Source: Pseudoneurospora amorphoporcata (taxonomy: Eukaryota > Ascomycota > Sordariomycetes > Sordariales > Sordariaceae). From it: a DNA stretch of 64,000 bases. The first letter of the stretch is position 1. Every line of letters begins with the position of its first letter. Below are positions 33,841-43,334 of the stretch, piece by piece. The position numbers were made by a program, and so were the translations under genes. The stretch covers positions 34,037 through 98,036 of the forward strand of contig MU859195.1 in NCBI GenBank assembly GCA_033297205.1. Direction: 5' to 3'. The notes beneath the pieces are model-generated. The model saw only the letters and a list, made by a program, of their open reading frames with translations. It made no database searches and had not been told where the DNA came from.

Positions 33841-34228
33841 AGCTATCGACTCTTGTGGCGTATCGGACGCTACGAAGACACCTCTTTCGGGGAGTTTACC
33901 ATCATGATCATATCGGCATTTGGGCTCGGCGTTATACAGGTTATGATTCCTATTTGTGTATGGTGGTGTCTAGGCATTCGTAGGTATATCTTTGGTTTGA
34001 GGTAATGTTTGTTGGACAACAATCAAGGGTAGAGTCAAAGACATCATAGTATAAGAGCATCAGCATGTTGGTCTAGCTCACTATCACATCAATAGATGTA
34101 CTGCATCACATTTAAAGACAGCCATATACGAACAATCGTAGCTTGAATAGCTCTATATAGGCTGAGACCCGAACGCATCGCTAGCTTGTGAAAACATCGC
34201 TATGTCCCAGTTCTCTCGCACTCACCTC
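33841..34228. other. Convergent 3' region
   Basis: These 388 bases lie between the orphan gene and the metallopeptidase gene, which converge. They carry both 3' ends; no gene was seen. Confidence 0.6.
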
Positions 34229-35298
34229 CTATGCAGTTCCCTTCCCATCCTCGTCTCTCACACTTCCGCAATACTCCCCCCACAACTCCTCCACCTCCTT
34301 CCCTAGCAACCGGACCCAAAACCCCGTCGCCTCATATTCCCTCGTACTCCTCAACCCCTCATTGATCCTTCTCACCGTCCCCTCCCCAAAGCTCTCCTCC
34401 AGATGCTGCAAAAAGTACGCCGTATGCTGATACCCTTTATCCCACGGATCATCGATTTTGACTTCTCGCTTCCAGTGCGGCGGGCTCAAGTCGCAGTTGA
34501 GCCGGACCCAGTCCGCGATTCCCTCCGTCAGTCCACCCGGTGCTGTACCGTGGGCGTCCCATTGGTAGCAGTGGACGAGCTCGTGCGTGAGGACGCCGAT
34601 GAGTTCGGCGGGAAGGCGAGACGGTGGCGTGGAGGGGATGTGCGAGGCGATGTAGGAGAGGGAGAAGTGGATCTCTTTGTGGTCGGGGTCGAGGTCGGTC
34701 TTTTGCGGGGTAGGGTTAGATCTTAGTTGTACTTTATTACTCGTAGCGTGCACTTATAGGTAGTGCAAATGGAAGGCGAGAGGTTACAACATCAGGGCAA
34801 AGACAAACATGTGAAACATTAAGAAAAGCAGGGCATCATGATCAGGTCAAAACTAAAAAAAAAAAAAAAAATATGTCATCATACCCCAGTCGTATAAGCC
34901 ACGCCTCCCATGTCCCTTAAGATAACGGTCACGGACCGAGTCGGCGGACACGTCGTATGCTTATCTGCTGCCGACCTGTACAAGAGCCGTTGCACGTTCT
35001 TGACGGCATCGGAGAGGAGCGTACTCGCGTTGACTGCGCCGAGGAACTTGACCGTGCCGGGATGGTCGAGATCGCGGATTTCTAGACGAAGCTTGGGATG
35101 TGGGAACTTGGGCGTGTCACGATCGTGATCGTCATATTTATCCTTGCCCTTCCCTTGTCCTTGGTGGTCCCGATCATGTTCCTCCTCCTGAGAAGCAGGG
35201 GCAGGCTCTGGGGTTGGTTGAGCTGGAACGGCACTGGGCGCCGCGACGGCCGGTGAGGGCTCGGTGGGGATCTGCGAGCGGATGGTCATGGTGGGCAT
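34229..35298 (-). CDS. Basic-secretory-protein-type zinc metallopeptidase
   Basis: Member of the plant basic secretory protein (BSP) family found widely in Pezizomycotina, predicted zinc peptidases. Exon 1 (35298-34885) and exon 2 (34699-34229) give 294 residues; the 185-nt intron has donor GTATGA, branch CTAAC and acceptor AAAAG. The core starts at about residue 65 (PKLRLEIRDLDHPGTVKFLG) and includes TVILRDMGGVAYTTG across the splice, HKEIHFSLSYIA, the zinc motif LTHELVHCYQW, and GGLTEGIADWVRL with a likely third ligand or catalytic Glu. Residues 1-60 are Pro/Ala-rich then His/Asp/Lys-rich and contain no hydrophobic signal peptide, so despite the family name the protein looks intracellular. 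A second in-frame ATG three codons on (35289) has the better context. The natural substrate is unknown. Confidence 0.87.
34855..34871. repeat. Homopolymer A17 (T17 in the BSP intron)
   Basis: A run of 17 A on the plus strand lies close to the donor of the BSP intron, reading as poly-T in the pre-mRNA. Confidence 0.85.
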
Positions 35299-35400
35299 AA
35301 AAGGCAGATCACTGCTTTGGAAAACAAGTGCGTGAAAGTTGCTTGTGATGCTACAAACTGGGAATCGAGAAGAACACGGAGGGTGAAATATGCACTAGCC

Positions 35401-35640
35401 TCAGCTGAACGGTGAGCCGCCCCGGGCTCGCAGGGTGAGACGGCCCCTGGTGACTCGGGAGCTTCCGAGCTTCGGCCCCGCCGTAACCCGATAGTGGGGG
35501 AGAACCTGGAGGCTCTGGAGCTCCCTCGTGGGAGCGGGGCAACCTAGCAGGGAGGGCGCCGCTGCAACAGTGGGCGATTCTGTAGTGCAAGGGGCCAGGC
35601 GCAGTGTGGGCAGGCAAAAAAGGGGCCCTTGTTTGGCGCA
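35401..35640. other. GC island with hairpins
   Basis: By hand count 162 of 240 bases (about 68%) are G or C, in contrast with AT-rich DNA a few hundred bases to the right. It contains hairpins CTCGG/CCGAG (35454-35469) and GCTCCC/GGGAGC with loop TCGT (35520-35535). Open frames through it look like composition artefacts. Confidence 0.6.
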
Positions 35641-35859
35641 GTTGGGCGCGCCTGGGGAAATTGGGGAAATTTCACAAGGACCCGGCCCCGTTTCTGACGA
35701 ATCCACGCTTCGATCCTAGGCCCACCCGTGCACGATTACATACACCTGTCCATCATTTTGTCATTCGAAGGGGTCCATGGAATTCCATGCCTATCTTACA
35801 AACGCAGCACCGAGAGTCTCTTTTTCACCACCACGAACGCAACCTGGACTTCACTTTAC

Positions 35860-35882
35860 TATAAAAAATATATAAAAAAAAA
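35860..35882 (+). promoter_or_regulatory. AT-rich TATA-like block upstream of stu1
   Basis: TATAAAAAATATATAAAA followed by further A residues lies about 340-365 bases before the stu1 ATG. It is a possible TATA element or poly(dA) nucleosome-depleting tract. Confidence 0.35.
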
Positions 35883-36223
35883 GTCATCTAACGGACTCCG
35901 TATTGTCGTCATCCGCTGCGCCCTATAACAAACGCATCTTCCTCATCGCGCGATTCAGTCCAAACGTCCTTCTCACACGACATCTCCAAGCCGACACGCG
36001 CCCTCCTTTCCGCCTGCACGAGTTGTTTACCGATAGCTCGAGCTTGTGCAACCCACTAAAAATCCCCCCTTTCCCTTTTTTCTTGTTTTGGCTTCCGTCC
36101 CGACTCCCGACATATTCTCACATTCCTCTCCTTCATACCGCGCGACCGATCTCGACACCGCCAACGTTACCCAGGCGATTTTGACGCGAAAACATTGTGG
36201 CCGCTACCTCTTCGTCGGAGGGT

Positions 36224-39200
36224 ATGGCGGAACGAATGACCGATGAACAGGTTGCCGACCTGCTCGCCATTTTGCGCACCGATGCCTCTGTCGACGCCAA
36301 AGCGAACCGCATCACCACCGTGAAGGCGAGCATCAAGCAACACAATGTTCCCAGCTCATGCTTTACGCCGCTTTTCGAAGCGCTCCATATGGCTTCGACC
36401 GCACAGCACCCCATTCTCGTTAATGCCGGATTCACTACGCTCAACCATCTGCTCGCTCGCTTAGCCAGACAGGATCCCAAGTTTTTGGCCAAGGAGGCGC
36501 CGCACACACTCCCCGTTATTGTCGACAAGCTTGGCGACCAGAAGGACAAACTCCGCCAGATCGCCATCCAGGCATTGACAACCCTCTACAAGGTCGCGCC
36601 CGTGGACGCCGAGCGCTCTGTGCGCAACGTTGCCATGGTTGGCAAGAACCCGAGGGCGAAGGAGATGAGCATGCATTGGCTACTACAGACGCACCAAGAG
36701 CAAGGCTTGCAGTTTCGAGGCTACGTTCCGACCTTGATGGAGCTTCTCGAAGACGCCGATGGTTCAGTCCGCGACGTTGCTAAGACCACCGTCATTGAGC
36801 TCTTCAAAAATGCGCCCAATGCAGCCAAGTCGGATTTGAAGAGGCAGCTCAAGAACTTCAAGGTCAGGCCTGCAATCGAGCAAGCCATCGTGAAAGAGCT
36901 CAACAACCCATCCTCCTCCGTTTCCTCCCAGCAAAACGACATGATGGACCTGGACGAGCCGGTGGTGTCCACTCGCGCTCCTGCGCCCGCCCCTATACGA
37001 ACCAACTTATCCGCCAGCGTGCCTGCTTTGTCATCTGAGCGCCCCCTTACGCCGGGACTAGATAGTCGCCCCGAGCCGGTCGAACCACAGTTTGTGAATA
37101 CACAGCGTGAGCTGGACGATATGTTCCGAGATATGCACACGTTCTTCGATGGAAGAGAGACGGAACAGAACTGGCTCAAGCGAGAGGAAAGCATAACCAA
37201 ACTGAGGAGACTTATCGCTGGAAACGCTGTCTCTGACTTCCACGACTCCTTTCTTGCTGCGCTCCGAGCGCTGCTTGATGGCATCATCAAAGCGGTCACC
37301 TCTCTCAGAACCAGCTTGTCCAAAGAAGGCTGCGCTCTTGTTCAGGATATTGCGACAGCTTACGGACCGGGTATGGATCCCATGGTTGAAATCATGATGC
37401 AGACTTTCGTCAAACTATGCGCTGCCACGAAGAAGATTGCTTCCGCGCAAGCCAACGCCACAATCAATACCATCCTTGGTAAGGTCAGCTATACAAATCG
37501 CCTTATGCAGCACATCTGGATGGCCTGTCAAGACAAGAACGTTCAACCGAGGCTCTATGCCACTGAGTGGCTCAAAACGATTCTCGCCAAGATGGCCCAT
37601 CACAAGAACCACGTGGAACACACCGGCGGCCTGGATCTGATCGAGAAATGCATCAAGAAGGGCCTGGCTGATGCGAACCCTGGTGTCAGGGAGAAGATGC
37701 GAGCAACATATTGGACCTTCTCCGGGATATGGCCAGCCCGAGCGACTAGTATAATGAACGAGCTTGACTCGACCGCGCAAAAGCTGCTCCAAAAGGACCC
37801 TAATAACCCCAATGCTCACAGTAGGACTGAAGCAGGAGGAGCCCGCCCTGGCATGGGTCTCTCCAAGAGTGTTATGGGGGCTCCTAAGCCGAGCGTACGC
37901 GATGCCATTATTGCTCAGAAGAGGGCCATGGCGTCGTCGAAAAACCAGCCACCGCGGCCTGGTTCAGCCATGGCTCATTTCTCTCCCGTGGGGACAACGA
38001 AAAATGTTTCGTCAACCTCCCAAGCATCTACCGCTTCCGCTAGCACGACGTCAGCAGTTCCGGCGCCAACAAAATCAGCGTTTGGTACTAGCTCGGGAGG
38101 CCTTTCGGGGGCACCAATGCGGCCCGGCAAGAGAAGGCCTGATGTAGCTGCTCGGCCTGCGACGGCAGGTCCGTATTCAGTGAGGATTGAGGTACCTCCC
38201 GCCGAGCCAACCAGCCCGCCTCCAAAACCTAGGGTCAAGACCGTCACGAGCCCGAAGACGCAGACACTCGTCATCTCCCCAAAGAAGGCGATCCCTAGGC
38301 CACAGCAAGGTCATTCTACGCATAGCAGCGAGTCTGGCATTCCACTTCCGGTGTCCGGTATTCCTAGTCCAACAAAGTTTACCAGCGCAATTGGTGTTCG
38401 TTCTCCTCGATCACCTCTAGCGCCGGAGTTGTCTCCATCGCTCGTAATCGCCTCGCCTTCAAGATTTATGCCAGACCCTGTTCAGATACCGTTGCCCGAG
38501 AGCAGCCCATCCAAAGATGAAGAGCTCTCGTTGGTAGTACCCAGCGCTGTGCTGCCAACCCAGAAGACTCCGTCGCCTACGGAGGAATCAGAGCAACCAC
38601 AGATTGCTATAGTGCCCATTGAGGCTGTCGAGATCGTGCCTGATAGCCCTTTCAGGGGTGTTCAAGTGTATGAGGACCCATTCACCGCAGGACAGGCTGA
38701 ATCACAGTCCGCTTATACCGGTCCTGTTTTGGAACCTAAGCCGGTAAATGAGGGTGCCGCCACCCCTCAGCCGCCACAGCAGTCTTTTGATGGCGAGAAC
38801 GGTCATGGCATGGACGAAATTCCCATTCCTTCCTCTCCCGAACGGACCAGGCAAAACTCGCGCCTCCTCGACAGTGGCATTTCCAAAGTCAAGACCAAGT
38901 CCCTCGACGTCCACGGCTTCCGCAAGCTGCAGGGTATCATCCGCGATCCCAAGGGGGGCGCCCTCTTCTGCGACGACAAGTTCGACGCCCTCCTCTCCGG
39001 CCTCTTTGAGTTTCTCGAATCCTCTCCCTCCGAGATCCCCCACATCCCCGCCGAAAAGCAACAGGACGTCAAGGCCCAGATCCTGGCCACCATCAAGCTG
39101 CTCCTTAAGAAGATGCGCGACTCCTTCCGGCCTCACGTCTCCCGTGGTCTCGAAAGTCTCCTGCGTGCCCGCGCCGCCTACGACAGCCGCTCCCACATCG

Positions 39201-39628
39201 TCAGCGGTATGGAGCTGCTCGCCGACGAACTCATCACCCTCGGCGACCCTACCAAGATCACTTTAGTCCTCGCCAACACTTTGCGTGACGCGCTGAATAA
39301 GGATCAACAGGACACGGGCGCGCGCTCCCTTAGTATGGGAATGCACGTCCTCAAGGAGGTGGTCGAAAGCTCGGCGACTTCGTCAACGCCCTTCACGCCT
39401 ACCGAGCAGGAGCTGGATACACTCGCGGGGTTGGCGGCTAAGTGCTTGGAAAGTGCGGATAGCGCGGTGCGCATGGATGCGGTGCAGTTGTGTGTGGCAC
39501 TGCATGCGCGGGTGGGCGATCAGAGGTTTTGGGATGCGGTGAAGAGGGAAGGGGTGAGGGACGATCCCAAGAGTTTGATCACTTATTATATTGTGAGGAG
39601 GCAGAGGGAGGTTGGGGCTAATGCCTGA
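36224..39628 (+). CDS. stu1: Stu1, CLASP-family microtubule plus-end protein
   Basis: CLASP-type regulator that stabilises microtubules and is needed for spindle function and microtubule dynamics at the cortex. A single exon of 1134 residues from ATG 36224 is preferred over upstream non-ATG extension because MAERMTDEQVADLLAIL matches family starts. The N-terminal TOG-like HEAT array spans about residues 1-225. The CLASP-N TOG domain follows at about 285-530 (RELDDMFRDMHTFFDGRETE, then NWLKREESITKLRRLI, then KKIASAQANATINTILGKVS). A basic Ser/Pro-rich linker with two SxIP-type motifs (SGIPLP and SGIPSP, about 703-716), used by family members to bind EB1, follows. The C-terminal helical domain is at about 890-1130. 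It is divergent from the BSP gene and converges with the zinc-finger gene. Confidence 0.93.
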   Translation: MAERMTDEQVADLLAILRTDASVDAKANRITTVKASIKQHNVPSSCFTPLFEALHMASTAQHPILVNAGFTTLNHLLARLARQDPKFLAKEAPHTLPVIVDKLGDQKDKLRQIAIQALTTLYKVAPVDAERSVRNVAMVGKNPRAKEMSMHWLLQTHQEQGLQFRGYVPTLMELLEDADGSVRDVAKTTVIELFKNAPNAAKSDLKRQLKNFKVRPAIEQAIVKELNNPSSSVSSQQNDMMDLDEPVVSTRAPAPAPIRTNLSASVPALSSERPLTPGLDSRPEPVEPQFVNTQRELDDMFRDMHTFFDGRETEQNWLKREESITKLRRLIAGNAVSDFHDSFLAALRALLDGIIKAVTSLRTSLSKEGCALVQDIATAYGPGMDPMVEIMMQTFVKLCAATKKIASAQANATINTILGKVSYTNRLMQHIWMACQDKNVQPRLYATEWLKTILAKMAHHKNHVEHTGGLDLIEKCIKKGLADANPGVREKMRATYWTFSGIWPARATSIMNELDSTAQKLLQKDPNNPNAHSRTEAGGARPGMGLSKSVMGAPKPSVRDAIIAQKRAMASSKNQPPRPGSAMAHFSPVGTTKNVSSTSQASTASASTTSAVPAPTKSAFGTSSGGLSGAPMRPGKRRPDVAARPATAGPYSVRIEVPPAEPTSPPPKPRVKTVTSPKTQTLVISPKKAIPRPQQGHSTHSSESGIPLPVSGIPSPTKFTSAIGVRSPRSPLAPELSPSLVIASPSRFMPDPVQIPLPESSPSKDEELSLVVPSAVLPTQKTPSPTEESEQPQIAIVPIEAVEIVPDSPFRGVQVYEDPFTAGQAESQSAYTGPVLEPKPVNEGAATPQPPQQSFDGENGHGMDEIPIPSSPERTRQNSRLLDSGISKVKTKSLDVHGFRKLQGIIRDPKGGALFCDDKFDALLSGLFEFLESSPSEIPHIPAEKQQDVKAQILATIKLLLKKMRDSFRPHVSRGLESLLRARAAYDSRSHIVSGMELLADELITLGDPTKITLVLANTLRDALNKDQQDTGARSLSMGMHVLKEVVESSATSSTPFTPTEQELDTLAGLAAKCLESADSAVRMDAVQLCVALHARVGDQRFWDAVKREGVRDDPKSLITYYIVRRQREVGANA

Positions 39629-40737
39629 TCAGTGTGCTTGATCCGGTATGTTGGGGGTCGGCGGCGTTCCTGTGGAGGAAGTTGGTAGTGGGTAATATGG
39701 GTACAATAATGTGTTGCTTGGAGAGAGTGTACGAAAAAAAAAAAAGGAAAATTTTTTTTTGCTAGATGTCCCCTTTGTGGGACTAGTTTTCTTGGAGGGT
39801 TTGTTTGATTCTCGGTTTAACGGCTAGGGTCTTCGTCTTTTGCACGACGCGAATAAGATGTTTGGTGGAGGATACTGGAGGTACTTACTGTATGATGCTG
39901 CTCAGTGTTAATGGAAATGAGAGACAGAAAGAAAAGCATGGGTGGGCAAGGCAAGGCAGGCGCTGGTGCAAGAGGGAGGGGAATGGCATACCAAGATTCA
40001 TTCATCTGAACTGCTTCATTCACACAGCGTGGCATGGCGTTCGTTTATCATTCGCGGGTGTTCGGTTGGTTGTGTTCCAATACATACAAATATTATGATC
40101 AATCTGCCTCCATATGAGCAACAAGTTCCTCTTAATTTCACTGCTTGAATACATCATAGGGAGCAAGAAAATTACAGTTAAACTAATTGGTATAAAAACT
40201 GCCTTTAACTAATGTTCAAACCACAGGGGGTATTTTGGTCTATCAAACAAAACGAAATCTCATATTCCCACGCAGATATTCGTCGAGAAATAAAAGAACA
40301 GAAAGCAAAAGGGAAGCATAAGGTATGCCCGCTGATGTTATGATGTGATGATGAAACCCATTCAAACCTGATTTCGTCCGTCCCCTTCCCATCTCTTCTA
40401 CACTAGTTGGGTCGATGATACTTAGACCATCGAACTCGACCGAGGATGAGAAACTTTTTCACGGAACTTATACATCCGAGCCATCTAATTCGTGACAGTA
40501 TTGCGTGCGAGTAGTGCAGCAGGAAAACGCCGATTTTAAAAGGACAAAAGGAGAGGCCGACGACCGCTTTCCTTTTTAGATGCTGTGTAAGAACAGCGGA
40601 GGTATTAGGTAGAGGGGTCGTGGGATTAGCAGACTGGTGTCATCTGCATGGCTACAGACGTGCCGACATTTTTCAGCACGTCGGCCGAATGCCAGTCATA
40701 TTTTTGACCATGATGATTATATCAAATAATATGTTAC
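39629..40737. other. Convergent 3' region, stu1 / zinc-finger gene
   Basis: About 1.1 kb containing both 3' ends. It has an A12 run (39734-39745) followed by T9 (39752-39760), and a hairpin GACGTGC/GCACGTC (40657-40682) 56 bases past the zinc-finger gene stop. No gene recognised. Confidence 0.6.
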
Positions 40738-43334
40738 TTATTCCGCTGCTGGGAGTAAGAGTGTCGAGGAAAAGAGAAACTCAAAGGATCGAGGATCGGT
40801 AGGAGAGAAGACTGGTTGCTCTTGTTTGGCCTTGATTTGGGCGACTGAAACACGTAACAGGTTAGCTAAATTAGGAGATGTGAAAAAGGGGGGATGGTTT
40901 TCATTCTTACAGTTGAGACTGATTGCTTCAAAGTACGCTTTGATAGCAGGGTCTGGTTCCTCGGTCACCAGTTTTCCATCCGACTCCCGGTGAGCTGTGC
41001 GCGGGAGGGCTTTGCGGATCGTCAGGAGCATGCGCAACAAATCGGCGATGACATAACCTTGCTGAGCGAAGCTACCTGGGTCCTTTTCTAGAGGCCACAT
41101 AGTCCTCAGGTTTGGTTGTTCCCAGGCCTTGAAGGCCCACGTTGATTTCTCCACACAGTTCAGCAAGATCAAGGTTGCAAAATACATACCGAAGTCGATT
41201 TTGACTTTGCTGTCTTGCAACACTCTCTGCATGCCCGTTAGAAGGGTTTTGCTGGTAGCAGCCGCCTTCCGCTCTGCTGCCGCCGCCAGCTGCAGACAAA
41301 TCGTGGTGAATACTTCCTCATGAGTCTCTTCCTTAATGTGACTAATGACCGTATCATCCAGAGTAGACTTCACCGAGATTGTCCATTGGCGCTCTCTGTC
41401 CAAAATTTCAACCAGTCCCCAAAGTTCGAGAGACTTCTTTAGCAGCTCATCGTTGGTCGTGCTGGCAATTTCGAGGGCGGTTTGTAGAGTAACTTGCATG
41501 AAGTTGGACGGCTCCCGCTTAATGAGCTCAGGAAGAACTTCACGCATGTATGACTCAAGACGGGCAGGAACGTCTTGTGTGTCGTTGTCAACCATGATAA
41601 TTGGGTAATCCAAAGGTTTATCTGATGGTACTGCTGTGGTGACCTTTCCGTCCGCTTCCCTGATCCCATCACGCTGTAGAACCTGAAGGCGCAAATGCGA
41701 AGAGAGCTCCGGGAAGTGGCATGCTTCGATAACTAGGCCATGGTTGCTAAGGACCATAGCCTGCTTGAAAGTGTTGATCCTGCCTTGCGCCAGGACAATT
41801 TGCACGCCAGCAGAGTACAGATCCAGCTGCTCTGAGAACTTGGTACGTACACAACCAGAGCGCCATACACGTGGTGACAGAACCTTGCGGCATGTATCGC
41901 AGGGCTCTCCAGGGGAGCAAGTCTTTCGCAAAACCCTGCAGCGGATGCAAGCGCCAATCTTGCGCACCTCCTGGACCTGCTTTCTCCTTGTCGCGTTGAA
42001 CCTCGCTCGTGAGTGACGGGCCTTGGAGGTTGTCTCGAGACGGAAACCGCCCTTTGTAAGGGATGCCGTTGTGTGAGGGACAGAGTCGCCGGCCGGCATT
42101 GTTTGGAAAGCATCGGCAGTGTAGGTGATCTCGCCCCACGGTTGGGAGGGTGTAGTCGCGGGGATAGATGGCGACACTTCGGGAGGACTCTGGTGGGATT
42201 GGTGGGCTTGTTTGGAAGCCGAGAGACTGCTCGCTACTGCGGCGGCGGCAGCGGCAGTAGCACTGGCGGCCTCGGCGGCGGCAGCAGCTTCTTGTCCTAG
42301 CAACTGAGGGTCAAGAAGCGCAGGGTGTAGTCGAGCTGCGGCAGCTGCGGCCATCGATATGTTGGAGGCGTCGGCATTGGCGTTTTCCTCTGCTCGCAGT
42401 ATCTCGTGTAACCTCTCTTCGGCGGTGAGAACTCGTTCTTCGTCTGTCGGCGCAATTGGTTCGGCTGTGATAACCACTTCGTCAGTCTCAGTTGGCAAAG
42501 GTTACAAAGGCGGTGTGAGGCCAGGCGCCCACGACTTACGCTTTGGTTGCTCGCCCAAAACGGTATGCTCGTCGGTCTGTTGTGGATGTGTATTCTCTAC
42601 ATTTCCCTGGTCCTGGACAATAAAGTGTTCGACAGATTGTGAGGCATTGGCGCCTGGTACGGTACCCGAGGAGACAGTCGGGTGGAGAGGCACGCGATCG
42701 TCGTTCTTCTCGCTCATGTCAATCTGCCTCGAAACCTCGGCCAGCACTCCGAGAGCAGTCCAGTCACGCTGGAGGTCGCGCTGTATCATTGGAAGCTCCA
42801 CTGGGGAGCCATTGACGCCATTGACCTGGGTCGGGACTTGTAAGGGCTGTTGTACCTGGCCCTGGTTGTGCTGGGTCTGTTGTAGTCGGTGGGAGGCATG
42901 GCTCATTCCGGAGAGGGTGAAGATGGCATTAACACGATCGGCTTCGCCAATGGCGGGACATTTCTTGGTAAGGTGGGTTGTTAAGCTGTCGAGACGGCCT
43001 CGTGGGAAGTGCTCTCCACATCTGTGTCGGTGAAGTGGGAAGCAATCAGCATCAGAAGCATCATGGGCGGCAGCAGTGGTCGTCGACATGGTCGGGCCCG
43101 GAGGAGGAGGAGGGTTGGAGACTGTCGAGAAGGAAAGCGATGGAGAGCGACGACGACGACGACGACGACGACAACAACAACAACAACGACGACAGTGTTG
43201 ACATTAACTGGGAGAAAGGAGTCGGTCACCGCAACTCACGATTTACAAGTATGAGGATAACGATTGCTCTGGTCCTGCAGCTTTGGGCCTCGCTCGAAAT
43301 ACTGCAGGATCAGAGCATTCGGCCGTCTACCCAT
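40738..43334 (-). CDS. Putative transcription regulator with CxxC finger and atypical Zn2Cys6 cluster
   Basis: Probable nuclear regulator of a Pezizomycotina family; no target is known to me. Four exons, 43334-43240, 43021-42540, 42464-40911 and 40844-40738, give 745 residues. Exon 1 begins MGRRPNALILQYFERG and ends in TCKS; splicing to exon 2 produces YPHTCKSCGEHFPRGR followed by LTTHLTKKCP, a complete C-x2-C...H-x5-C BED-like finger. A later Cys-rich cluster (C-x2-C-x6-C-x5-C-x2-C-x12-C, IGACIRCRVLRKTCSPGEPC) resembles a Zn2Cys6 domain but with an unusually long final loop. Before it lies an Ala-rich, Gln-poor low-complexity region. After it a roughly 450-residue helical region resembles a fungal regulatory domain. 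Intron 1 (43239-43022) is filled with GTC/GTT repeats and hides exon 1. An in-frame ATG at 43469 could extend the protein by 45 residues. Confidence 0.83.
43148..43193 (-). repeat. GTC/GTT trinucleotide repeat in the zinc-finger gene intron 1
   Basis: About 46 bases of GAC and AAC triplets (GTC and GTT on the coding strand) lie inside the 218-nt first intron. Confidence 0.9.

Larger units (their letters stand above)
35299..36223. other. Divergent intergenic region, BSP / stu1
   Basis: This 0.9-kb region should contain both promoters. Its left part is a GC island (35401-35640); its right part has an AT-rich block (35860-35882) and a pyrimidine-rich leader ahead of stu1. No gene recognised. 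Confidence 0.6.

Noticed and set aside
36197..36223. Upstream non-ATG start for Stu1
   Set aside because: The frame begins at GTG, which is not a normal start in this organism; ATG 36224 matches the family N-terminus.
42502..43089. Start of the zinc-finger gene at ATG 43089
   Set aside because: Residues 1-23 from this start are translated intron; splicing from 43240 to 43021 gives a complete finger and a conserved N-terminus.
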